NCBI RefSeq assembly: GCF_022317005.1
Contig: NZ_CP081006.1
Location: 4,898,001 to 4,962,000, forward strand
DNA length: 64,000 nt
Origin: Mycobacterium sp. IDR2000157661
GTDB lineage: Bacteria; Actinomycetota; Actinomycetes; Mycobacteriales; Mycobacteriaceae
Direction: 5' to 3'
Shown one piece after another: positions 7,504 to 15,436 of this stretch. Position 1 is the first letter of the stretch. Every line of letters begins with the position of its first letter. A program made the position numbers and the translations under genes. A model generated the notes under the pieces. That model did not search any database and was not told the DNA's origin. It saw nothing but the letters and a program-made list of their open reading frames with translations.

Positions 7504-8564
7504 AGCTCAAACGGGCTGTCGCCCTTGGCGACTCGGGTGCCGAGGTCGATCAGGTTCTGCGCGTTGGCGTGGAGCCGCTCCCCCGCGTCGCGGCTGGCCT
7601 GGCCGATCAGAAACCGCGACCAGGTGCCCTCGATGACGACGCCGAGCTTGAAGCACGCCATCGCGACATACCAGTCCAGCCGCGACGTCTCGCGACCACC
7701 GGCCGCCAGGTAGGCGTCGAGCAGTTCGCGGCGGCTGGCCAGCCCGCCCAGTGCGGCCAATTGCGCGCCTGCGGTGATCGTGTTGGTCTCCAGCGGCCAG
7801 CAGATCAACATCCAGCCCAGGTCGAGCAGCGGGTCGCCGACCGTGCACATCTCCCAGTCGACGAACGCCGCCAACTCCGGTTCGTCGCGCCGCAGCAGCA
7901 CGTTGCTCAGATGCGGGTCACCGTGCAGGATTCCGGGTCTGCCGTCCGGTGGGCGGTTTGCCATCAGCCAGTCCGCCAGGTCGGTGACCGCCAGCGACGC
8001 GGGGTCGTACCGGTCGTGCCGGTAGCTTTCCAGCAGCCGCAGAAACTGAGGAACCTGGCGCTCCAGGAAAGATCCCGGCCGTTTGAGCTCGGCGAGCGGA
8101 CTGCCCTCCCACTCGGCGTTGCCCAACCGGGCCAGACTGGCCGCATAGGACAGGCCGACGTCGTGGCGCATGCTCGGATCCCGGACGTAGGCCTCCGACA
8201 TGGAATCGCCGGGGTTGAAGCCGTCGACCTCTTCCATCAGGTAGAACACCACGCCGAGAACGCTGAGATCGTCGCAGCCGGCGATGAACCCGGGATGCGG
8301 CACCGATGAGCCGGCGAGGGTGCGCAGCGCGGCGATCTCGCGCAGCATCGTCTTGTCGCTCGTCGGCCGTGGGTGGGCAGGCGGTCTGCGTAGCACCATG
8401 GCCCGGTTGTCGACGCGCAGGCGCACGACGATGTTCTGCGTTCCCCCGGTCAGCGGCTCGACGTCGCTGACGATCGAACCCAGGCCCTGCTGCCGCACCC
8501 ACCGCGCAAGGGCGGCCTGGGCCTCGTCGTCGAGGGTCGGCAACTGCTGCGCGTCATCGGGCAT
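7500..8564 (-). CDS. Phosphotransferase family protein (APH/ACAD10-like kinase fold)
   Basis: A 354-residue aminoglycoside-phosphotransferase-fold protein. The N-lobe includes PLTGGTQNIVVRLRVDNRAMVLRRP. The catalytic loop is LHGDPHLSNVLL and the metal-binding segment is AFVDWEMCTVGDPLLDLGWML. These match the family annotated in mycobacteria next to acyl-CoA dehydrogenases (ACAD10/11-like), which act on hydroxyacyl-CoAs or small lipids. The ATG at 8564 is preferred; a GTG two codons upstream is possible. It lies 12 bases downstream of the methyltransferase gene, so the two probably form an operon. Confidence 0.85.
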   Translation of the reverse strand: MPDDAQQLPTLDDEAQAALARWVRQQGLGSIVSDVEPLTGGTQNIVVRLRVDNRAMVLRRPPAHPRPTSDKTMLREIAALRTLAGSSVPHPGFIAGCDDLSVLGVVFYLMEEVDGFNPGDSMSEAYVRDPSMRHDVGLSYAASLARLGNAEWEGSPLAELKRPGSFLERQVPQFLRLLESYRHDRYDPASLAVTDLADWLMANRPPDGRPGILHGDPHLSNVLLRRDEPELAAFVDWEMCTVGDPLLDLGWMLICWPLETNTITAGAQLAALGGLASRRELLDAYLAAGGRETSRLDWYVAMACFKLGVVIEGTWSRFLIGQASRDAGERLHANAQNLIDLGTRVAKGDSPFEL

Positions 8565-8576
8565 GCACACATCGTG

Positions 8577-9404
8577 TCAGGCGCGGCGAGCCGTCAACAG
8601 CAGGTACTCCCACTCCATTGTTGAGTCGCCGCTCAAGACGCTGTCGCCCACGTGCGCAATGGCCGCGTCGAGTTCGGCCACCCGGTCCGCGTCGTCTTCG
8701 ATGTTGCGGTACACCGCGATCGTCGGGCCGTAGGTGGCCTTGAAATAGTCGCGGAAGGCAGCGCCGTCTGAGAAGTGGTCAACGCTAAGGGTGCGTCGCT
8801 CGGTGACGACGTCGGTGACGCGGTCACCGAGCAGTGCACGAACGTGTTCCTCTTGCCCCCACAGCGGTGGCGGCTGAGCCCCGAACGGTGGCGGCGAGGC
8901 GTAGGGCTTCATCGTCGCCCAAAGCCGACCGATATGCCCCTCGGGCGTCCAGCTGATCAGGCCGATCCGCCCGCCCGGCTTGCACACCCGGACCATCTGG
9001 TCGGCTGCCCGCTGATGAAAAGGTGCGAACATCACGCCGATACACGACATCACGATGTCGAATTCATGGTCCCCGAAGGGCAGTTCGTGCGCGTTGGCTT
9101 CGCGCCATTCGAGTTCGACTTCGCGCTCGGCGGCTAATTGAGCGCCGGCGTTCAACAGGTCCGGGCACAGGTCACTGGCGACGACGCTCGCACCGGCTTC
9201 CGCGGCGGGGATCGCGGCGTTTCCGGTGCCTGCCGCCACGTCGAGTACCCGGTCGCCCGGACCGATCCCGATGGCTTCCACCAGCACGGGTCCGAGCGGT
9301 GAAACGAGTTCGGCGGCGAGCCTCGGGTAGTCGCCCGACGCCCACATGGCGCGGTGCTTTGTCGCCACTGCCTGATCGTCGACGGTCGATGATGGATGAG
9401 TCAT
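8577..9404 (-). CDS. Class I SAM-dependent methyltransferase
   Basis: A 275-residue Rossmann methyltransferase. Motif I is VLDVAAGTGNAAIPAAEAG near residue 52, followed by an acidic ASDLCPDLL, then LPFGDHEFDIVMSCIGVMFAPF and VRVCKPGGRIGLISWTPEG. This is the UbiE/COQ5-like Methyltransf_11 pattern. The substrate is unknown. The start has AGGAG 10 bases upstream. The phosphotransferase gene follows on the same strand. Confidence 0.85.
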   Translation of the reverse strand: MTHPSSTVDDQAVATKHRAMWASGDYPRLAAELVSPLGPVLVEAIGIGPGDRVLDVAAGTGNAAIPAAEAGASVVASDLCPDLLNAGAQLAAEREVELEWREANAHELPFGDHEFDIVMSCIGVMFAPFHQRAADQMVRVCKPGGRIGLISWTPEGHIGRLWATMKPYASPPPFGAQPPPLWGQEEHVRALLGDRVTDVVTERRTLSVDHFSDGAAFRDYFKATYGPTIAVYRNIEDDADRVAELDAAIAHVGDSVLSGDSTMEWEYLLLTARRA

Positions 9405-9506
9405 TGTCTGCTCCTGACGCGAGTTTGCTATCTGAAATCGTGCGCTTGCTGACGGTGGTTATCTAGTGGCGGTTTCTTCGGTCGTCGGTCGGATTGGGGG
9501 CCGACC

Positions 9507-10076
9507 TCAGGAAACCAGGGTGAGGCGGCAGGTTTCGACCTGGTGCGTCGATCCGCTGCGGAAGTCGGGCAGGCGGATTGTGGCGTAGAACTCGTCGGCC
9601 TGCGGCGTGATGCTGGTGCTCCCGCGACCTTCGGGGGAGAATCCGGAGTCTTCGTCCAACTCGGAGTTGGAGCGCTGCGCTGACCCGCGCATTCCCAGAC
9701 CGGCGGGCGAGGCCCAATAGCGCTCCGGATTGAAACTCGCGAGCAGTTGGTCCGATTCGGCGTCGTCGCCCCACAGGCGGAACGATGCCTCTTCATTGCC
9801 GGGACGGTCGATGTAGGACCTCGCGTCACTCTCTGACATGGCCGCATAGGCCTCGACGATGGCCAGAGAATTGCCGTTGCCGACGTCCTGCAGCGAGAAT
9901 TCCCGCACTTGCAGGATGTTGCCGGCGCCGACGGGGCCAACGCAGGATCCCGTGTAAGCGTGAGCGATTCCGGCCGGGGTAAGGGCTCCCGCGCTGAGTC
10001 CGATGATGCTTGCCGCGACTGCCCCGGCCGCGAGCCGGTGAGCCGTCCGAGACCAGATTGTGTCGATGTGAGTCAT
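9507..10076 (-). CDS. Secreted hypothetical protein
   Basis: A 189-residue protein with a Sec-type signal: a basic start (WSRTAHR), a hydrophobic core (LAAGAVAASIIGLSAGALTPAG) and a probable signal-peptidase site after IAHA, leaving YTGSCVGPVG as the mature N-terminus. The mature part holds only two Cys (CVGP near the start, VETCRLTLVS at the end), possibly a disulfide. I do not recognise a domain. It lies five bases downstream of a second small secreted protein gene, so both are likely one operon. Confidence 0.65.
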   Translation of the reverse strand: MTHIDTIWSRTAHRLAAGAVAASIIGLSAGALTPAGIAHAYTGSCVGPVGAGNILQVREFSLQDVGNGNSLAIVEAYAAMSESDARSYIDRPGNEEASFRLWGDDAESDQLLASFNPERYWASPAGLGMRGSAQRSNSELDEDSGFSPEGRGSTSITPQADEFYATIRLPDFRSGSTHQVETCRLTLVS

Positions 10077-10081
10077 GATCT

Positions 10082-10459
10082 TCAGCCCACCCCTCCGGTT
10101 GTCGGCCCGATGTCCCCGGGCGGGGCCGGCAGCGGCGCTGGTTGCATGACGTGGGTCGGCGCGCTGGTCAGTGGATTGCGGCCGCTCTGCCCGGGAGGCG
10201 GTGCCTTACAGGCAGTTCCGTGGCCGTCGGGTTTCCAGTCGCCTCCGGTCTTCCAGCAGCACTCGCGTAACGCGTCATCGCCGTATTCACCCAGCAGCAC
10301 ATCGTCAGGGATCGCGCGGACGCAGCTGTCCCAGGCGACAACGTCCCATACCGGCTCGGCGGTGGCGCCGGCGGCTGATCCAATCGCCACGCCTAGCGCG
10401 AGCGCTGGGCCCGCAAGGTAGCGGGTCACACGTCTGGTGGTTGATGCTTCGGTGGTCAT
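10082..10459 (-). CDS. Small secreted Cys-containing protein
   Basis: A 125-residue protein with a signal peptide (TRRVTRYLAGPALALGVAIG, cleavage likely after GATAEP or nearby). The mature part is short with clustered Cys residues (SCVRAI, RECCWKTGGDWKP, TACKAPPPG) and a Pro/Gly-rich tail. This type is common in mycobacteria as secreted proteins of unknown function. The chosen ATG has AAGGAGAAGG just upstream. A further in-frame ATG would add 23 residues before a normal signal peptide and is less likely. Confidence 0.7.
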   Translation of the reverse strand: MTTEASTTRRVTRYLAGPALALGVAIGSAAGATAEPVWDVVAWDSCVRAIPDDVLLGEYGDDALRECCWKTGGDWKPDGHGTACKAPPPGQSGRNPLTSAPTHVMQPAPLPAPPGDIGPTTGGVG

Positions 10460-10628
10460 GTCCTTCTCCTTCGGTGAGCTTTCGCCTGCAAACATGCTCG
10501 GCTGAAGGAACATGGGCGCTCTAGTCACAGATCTGTAGCGGCCCCAATCCTGAATCTGTACTAGTCAGCGTCATGATCATGCTGTGTACTATGCGTACTG
10601 TTTGCTGGCCTTGGGGAGGCGGGTGCAG

Positions 10629-11303
10629 ATGTCTGGTTACGGTCAGTTTTGCCCGGTGGCCAAGGCCATGGAATTGCTCGATGAGCGGTGGACCGTGCTC
10701 GTGGTGCGCGAGTTGCTGGCGGGAAGCACGCACTTCAACGATCTCCGCCGCGGTGTGCCGAAGATGTCGCCGACGCTGCTGTCCAAGCGGTTGCAGACCC
10801 TTACTCGCGCCGGGGTGGTGGAGCGGTCCGAAATCGACGGCCGCACCATCTACACGCTGACCGACTGCGGGCGCGAGCTTGTCAGCGTGGTCGAAGCGCT
10901 CGGTACCTGGAGCGTTCGCTGGATGAGCGACCTCGTCGAGAAAGACCTCGACCCCAGCGTGTTGATGTGGGACATCCGCCGCACTATCCCGCTCTCGGAG
11001 TGGCCACGCACGCGCACCGTGGTGGCGTTCCGATTGTCGGGCGCGCCTCCAAAGGCGTCGTCGTGGTGGCTGATGGTCACCGACGGTGTCGCACAGGTTT
11101 GCGACTTCGATCCCGGATACGAAGTGGCGGCATCGGTTTCGACCAGCTTGCGGACGCTGAGCCAGATCTGGCGGGGCGACCAGTCCTGGCAGCGGGCCGT
11201 GTCGGATGGGTCGGTCGTCATCGACGCCTCACGCGAGGTACGTCAGGCACTGCCCACCTGGATCGGTCAATCGAGCCTGGCGGCGGTGCCGCGGCCGGCG
11301 TGA
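10629..11303 (+). CDS. HxlR-family transcriptional regulator
   Basis: A 224-residue protein. The N-terminal winged helix has the HxlR pattern: CPVAKAMELLDERWTVLVVRELL, then GVPKMSPTLLSKRLQTLTRAGVVERSEIDGRTIYTLTDCGREL. A C-terminal extension of ~110 residues may bind a ligand (SCP2-like domains are common in this position). The start ATG follows GGAGG at 10615-10619. It is divergent from the secreted-protein operon, separated by 169 bases. The N-terminal Cys in the first helix (GQFCPVA) is the usual HxlR feature. Confidence 0.85.
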   Translation: MSGYGQFCPVAKAMELLDERWTVLVVRELLAGSTHFNDLRRGVPKMSPTLLSKRLQTLTRAGVVERSEIDGRTIYTLTDCGRELVSVVEALGTWSVRWMSDLVEKDLDPSVLMWDIRRTIPLSEWPRTRTVVAFRLSGAPPKASSWWLMVTDGVAQVCDFDPGYEVAASVSTSLRTLSQIWRGDQSWQRAVSDGSVVIDASREVRQALPTWIGQSSLAAVPRPA

Positions 11304-11369
11304 GCGTGCCCTAAGCGATCTGTGTGCGCGGGGGAGCGCTCACCGTTCCTCAACGCACACGAACCACAT

Positions 11370-12137
11370 CTACTTGGGAGCGAAGCGCTGGCCCGCGTCC
11401 AGTCGCAGGCACTGCCCGTTGAGCATCGGGTTCTCGACGATCGCGGCCACCAGCCTGGCGTACTCCTCGGGCCGGCCCAGGCGCTTCGGGAACGCCGCGT
11501 CCTTGGTCAGCGCCTTGGCGAACTCGTCAGGGATGCCCTCGGTGAGGCCGGTCGCGAACAGGCTGGGCGCGATGGCCAGTGCCCGGATACCCAGGCTGCC
11601 CATGTCGCGGGCCATGGTCAGGCACATGCCGGCGATCGCGGCCTTGGAGGCGGTGTAGGCGACCTGGCCGATCTGGCCCTCGAACGCGGCGATCGACGCG
11701 GTGTTGATGATGACGCCGCGCTCCTCCTGCTCGTCGTCGACCAGGTCCTGCTGACTCATCTGCCACCCGGCGAGCCTGCTGATGTTGAAGGTGGCGATGA
11801 GGTTGAGGTCGATGCACTTGCGGAAGGAGTCCAGGCTGTGTGGACCATCCTTCTTCACCGTGCGCTCGGCGGCGCCGCCACCGGCGGTCGTGACGATGAT
11901 GTGCAGCCCGCCCAGGCTGTCGATGGCCTGCTTGAGCACCTTCTCCGTGCCGTCGAAGTCGGTGACGTCCACCTCGAAGAAGGAGCCTCCGATCGCGTTG
12001 GCGACCTCCTTGCCCTTCGACTGCGGACGGTCCAGCACCGCCACCTCCGCGCCGCGCTTGGCCAGCAGTTCGGCCGTCGCCTTGCCGAAGCCCGACGCGC
12101 CGCCGACGATGATGGCCTTCTTGCCCTCGATCTCCAT
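11370..12137 (-). CDS. SDR, 3-hydroxyacyl-CoA dehydrogenase type II-like
   Basis: A 255-residue classical SDR. The cofactor motif is VGGASGFGKATAE; an Asp in VLDRPQSKG suggests NAD rather than NADP. The catalytic Ser is in INTASIAAFEGQIGQ and the YTASKAA motif follows. The sequence around FEGQIGQVAYTASKAAIAGMCLTMARDM is typical of HSD17B10/type-II 3-hydroxyacyl-CoA dehydrogenases. The ATG is preceded by GGAAAGG; upstream in-frame starts give unusual N-termini. It is divergent from the sulfite-oxidase-like gene. Confidence 0.85.
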   Translation of the reverse strand: MEIEGKKAIIVGGASGFGKATAELLAKRGAEVAVLDRPQSKGKEVANAIGGSFFEVDVTDFDGTEKVLKQAIDSLGGLHIIVTTAGGGAAERTVKKDGPHSLDSFRKCIDLNLIATFNISRLAGWQMSQQDLVDDEQEERGVIINTASIAAFEGQIGQVAYTASKAAIAGMCLTMARDMGSLGIRALAIAPSLFATGLTEGIPDEFAKALTKDAAFPKRLGRPEEYARLVAAIVENPMLNGQCLRLDAGQRFAPK

Positions 12138-12235
12138 CCAGGTGCCTTTCCAGAAATTGGTCGAATCGTAAAGCAACTTAGCCGACGTCATCGTCCGGTA
12201 AGGCCTTCGGGTCGTCCGCTGAGTAGTTTGGCGGC

Positions 12236-13774
12236 ATGACCGCACGCGGCACCAAAGCGATGGGCGGCGTCGCGGCAGCCGCCGTCGCGCTCGGTGTCAC
12301 TCAGCTGCTCGCCGTCTTGTTCGGACCACAGGCCGATGCGCGGGTCGCGGTGGGTTCGGCCGTCATCGACCTGACACCGGGCCCGGTCAAGGAATGGGCG
12401 ATCGACACCTTCGGCATGGCCGACAAGCTGGTGCTGACGGTCATGGTGCTGGCGGTGATCGCCGGCATCGCAGCGGTGACCGCTCAGTACGAGACCCGGC
12501 AGCGTCCTGTCGGCAGCATCGCGATCGCGGTCGGCGGCGCCGCCGGGTGCGCGGCGGTGCTCTCGGAGGCGGGCACCACGCCCGTCGACATAATCCCGAC
12601 GCTGCTGGGCGCCGTGTGCGGCATCGGGGTGCTGCGACTGCTGGTCTCGGGCCGGTTCACCGACGCACCACACACTTCCGAGCGTGGCCCCGACCACGGC
12701 AGGCGGCTGTCGCTGGTGACGCTGGGATTCCTCGCCGTAGGTGCGATAGCCGGCGTCGGCGGCACGGTGCTGTCCAGGCGGGCATCATCGGTGGCCGGCG
12801 ACCGCGATGCGTTCGCGCTGCCCGAGATCGACGTCCGGGCACCGCCGGTGCCGCCTGCGGTGCAGCCGGAAGGCGTTGCGCTGCCGCCGTTCGTCACGCC
12901 CAACGCCGACTTCTATCGCATCGACACCGCGCTCACTGTGCCGCAGGTCAGCCGCGAGGAATGGCAACTGCGGATTCACGGCATGGTCGACAGGGAGGTG
13001 ACCTACCGCTTCGCCGACCTCAAGCGGTTCGAGGTGGTGGAGAAGCTCGTGACGCTGACGTGCGTGTCCAACCCGGTCGGCGGCGAGCTGATCGACAACG
13101 CCGCGTGGACGGGATGCCGGGTTCGAGACCTGTTGGCCGAGGCGGGTGTTCAGCCCGACGCCGACATGGTGCTGTCGATGTCGGTCGACGGCTTCACCGC
13201 AGGCACCCCCGTTGAGGCGCTCACCGACGGCCGTGACGCGTTGTTGGCCATCGGCATGAACGGCCAACCGTTGCCGACCGATCACGGCTATCCCGCCCGC
13301 CTCGTGGTGCCCGGGTTGTACGGGTACGTCTCGGCGACCAAGTGGGTTGTCGACCTTGAGGTGACGCGGTTCGACCGCGCCGAGGCCTACTGGACCAAGC
13401 GCGGCTGGTCGGCGCGCGGTCCGATCAAGACCCAGTCCCGCGTCGACGTGCCCCGCAGCGGGCAGCAGGTGGCGCTCGGGCCGGTGACGTTCGGCGGGGT
13501 GGCGTGGGCGCAGCCGCGCGGGGTTCGCGCCGTCGAAGTCCGCATCGATCCGCCTGATGCGCAGGGCGATTGGCAGCCTGCCGACCTCGGCGCGAGTTAC
13601 TCCGACGACACCTGGCGGCTGTGGAGTCTCGATTGGGAGGCGACGCGACCCGGCCCGCACACCATCACGGTGCGCGCCACCGACAACGCAGGCAACGTCC
13701 AGACCGCCGACCTCGCCGAACCGGTCCCCGACGGCGCCACCGGCCGGCACAGCGTCACCTTCACCGTCGAGTAG
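12236..13774 (+). CDS. Membrane-anchored molybdopterin oxidoreductase (sulfite-oxidase fold)
   Basis: A 512-residue protein. The first ~190 residues contain about four to five hydrophobic helices (VAAAAVALGVTQLLAVLFG, LVLTVMVLAVIAGIAAV, IAIAVGGAAGCAAVL, LVTLGFLAVGAIAGVGG). A sulfite-oxidase-type molybdenum domain follows. Cys276 in VTLTCVSNPVGG is the expected molybdenum ligand, and HGYPARLVVPGLYGYVSATKWV is the conserved substrate-pocket region. The C-terminal ~100 residues form the Mo-co dimerization (Ig-like) domain. The reaction is not defined; the active domain would lie outside the membrane. Confidence 0.88.
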   Translation: MTARGTKAMGGVAAAAVALGVTQLLAVLFGPQADARVAVGSAVIDLTPGPVKEWAIDTFGMADKLVLTVMVLAVIAGIAAVTAQYETRQRPVGSIAIAVGGAAGCAAVLSEAGTTPVDIIPTLLGAVCGIGVLRLLVSGRFTDAPHTSERGPDHGRRLSLVTLGFLAVGAIAGVGGTVLSRRASSVAGDRDAFALPEIDVRAPPVPPAVQPEGVALPPFVTPNADFYRIDTALTVPQVSREEWQLRIHGMVDREVTYRFADLKRFEVVEKLVTLTCVSNPVGGELIDNAAWTGCRVRDLLAEAGVQPDADMVLSMSVDGFTAGTPVEALTDGRDALLAIGMNGQPLPTDHGYPARLVVPGLYGYVSATKWVVDLEVTRFDRAEAYWTKRGWSARGPIKTQSRVDVPRSGQQVALGPVTFGGVAWAQPRGVRAVEVRIDPPDAQGDWQPADLGASYSDDTWRLWSLDWEATRPGPHTITVRATDNAGNVQTADLAEPVPDGATGRHSVTFTVE

Positions 13775-13839
13775 GGTCACCGCCCCGCCCCGCCACGCTC
13801 GCGCCCCCGAATGTCTGACCTTCGTGCCAGGCTGTTCGA

Positions 13840-15387
13840 GTGCAGTTGATCGACGTCGCCACCGCGTCCAGTGAGGTCGGCGCCTCCTCCTCGCGGCTGG
13901 CCAAGACCGCCAGGATCGCCGACCTGCTGCGCCACGCAGGCGCGGAAGGTGACCCGCGACAGGTAGCGGTCGTGGTGTCGTGGCTGTCCGGTGACCTGCT
14001 TCAGCGCCAGATCGGTGTCGGCTGGGCAGCGCTGCGCTCGGTGCCGCCACCGGCTGCCGAGCCGTCGTTGAAAGTGCCCGCGGTCGATGCCAGGTTCACC
14101 GAGATCGGGCAGGTTGCGGGCAAGGGCTCGCAAGCCCGCCGCACCGAATTGCTCGCGGATCTGTTCGGGTTGGCGACCGACGTCGAGCAGACATTCCTGC
14201 GCAGGCTGCTCGGCGGTGAACTGCGTCAGGGTGCGCTCGTAGGGGTGATGGCCGACGCGGTGGCCAAGGCCGCCGATGTGCCCGCCGCGGCCGTGCGCCG
14301 CGCGGCCATGTTGGGCGGCGCCTTGCCCGCCGTCGCGTCCGCCGCTCTGACCGGCGGCGAGCCCGCCTTGGCGCTGTTCACTCTCACGGTCGGCAGGCCG
14401 GTGGGTCCGATGCTGGCGCAGACCGCGACCGGCGTGGCCGACGCGCTCGAACGGCTCGGTGGCACAGCTGTTTTCGAGGCGAAGCTGGACGGCGCCCGGG
14501 TCCAGGTGCACCGCGGTGGTGACCAGGTGTCGATCTACACCCGCAGCCTCGACGACGTCACCGGCAGGCTGCCGGAGGTGGTCGACGCGGCCCTCGCCCT
14601 TCCCGTGACGGACCTGATCGCCGACGCCGAGGCGATCGCTCTGCGCGACGACGGACGTCCGCACCGCTTCCAGGTCACCGCGTCGCGGTTCGGGCGCTCG
14701 GTCGACGTCGCGGCCGCGGCGGCGGCCCAACCGTTGTCGGTGTTCGTGTTCGATCTGCTCCATGTCGACGGCATCGACCTGCTCGACAGACCGGCCCACG
14801 AGCGCATCGCGGTGCTCGACGACATCGTGCCGACGGCGCACCGGGTGGATCGGCTGGTCACCGACGACGCCCCGGCGGCCGGGGAATTCCTCGACCTCAC
14901 CCTGGCGGCCGGGCACGAGGGGGTGATGGCCAAGTCGCTGAGCGCGCCGTATGAGGCGGGCCGTCGCGGCGCGGGATGGCTCAAGGTCAAGCCCGTGCAC
15001 ACGCTGGACCTCGTCGTGCTCGCGGTGGAATGGGGGTCGGGCCGTCGCACCGGCAAGCTGTCGAACATCCATCTCGGTGCCCGCGATCCGGCATCCGGCG
15101 AATTCGTCATGCTGGGAAAGACTTTCAAGGGTATGACCGATGCAATGCTCCAGTGGCAGACCGCGCGGTTCCTCGAACTCGCCGACGGTCCGACCGACAG
15201 TTACGTCGTGAAGGTGCGGCCGGAGCAGGTCGTCGAGATCGCGTTCGACGGTGTCCAGGGTTCGTCGCGGTACCCGGGCGGAATGGCTTTGCGGTTCGCG
15301 CGCGTGCTGCGCTACCGCGACGACAAGAGCCCCGCCGAGGTCGACACCATCGACACGGTGCGAGCGTTCTACCAGCGCGGCGGGTAA
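13840..15387 (+). CDS. ligB: ATP-dependent DNA ligase LigB
   Basis: A 515-residue ATP-dependent DNA ligase. The N-terminal DNA-binding domain covers about residues 1-180. The adenylation motif is EAKLDGARVQVHR with Lys215 as nucleophile, followed by DAEAIAL, FDLLHVDG, EGVMAKSL and WLKVKPVHTLDLVVLAVEWG. The OB-fold C-terminus ends in DTVRAFYQRGG. Length and order match M. tuberculosis Rv3062. LigB is a non-essential ligase next to the NAD-dependent LigA. The start is a GTG; 49 bases separate it from cstA downstream. Confidence 0.95.
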   Translation: MQLIDVATASSEVGASSSRLAKTARIADLLRHAGAEGDPRQVAVVVSWLSGDLLQRQIGVGWAALRSVPPPAAEPSLKVPAVDARFTEIGQVAGKGSQARRTELLADLFGLATDVEQTFLRRLLGGELRQGALVGVMADAVAKAADVPAAAVRRAAMLGGALPAVASAALTGGEPALALFTLTVGRPVGPMLAQTATGVADALERLGGTAVFEAKLDGARVQVHRGGDQVSIYTRSLDDVTGRLPEVVDAALALPVTDLIADAEAIALRDDGRPHRFQVTASRFGRSVDVAAAAAAQPLSVFVFDLLHVDGIDLLDRPAHERIAVLDDIVPTAHRVDRLVTDDAPAAGEFLDLTLAAGHEGVMAKSLSAPYEAGRRGAGWLKVKPVHTLDLVVLAVEWGSGRRTGKLSNIHLGARDPASGEFVMLGKTFKGMTDAMLQWQTARFLELADGPTDSYVVKVRPEQVVEIAFDGVQGSSRYPGGMALRFARVLRYRDDKSPAEVDTIDTVRAFYQRGG

Positions 15388-15436
15388 AGCCGCCGTTTCG
15401 GCACCGCACTCATGGCGGCTTTGACAGGATCGCCCC

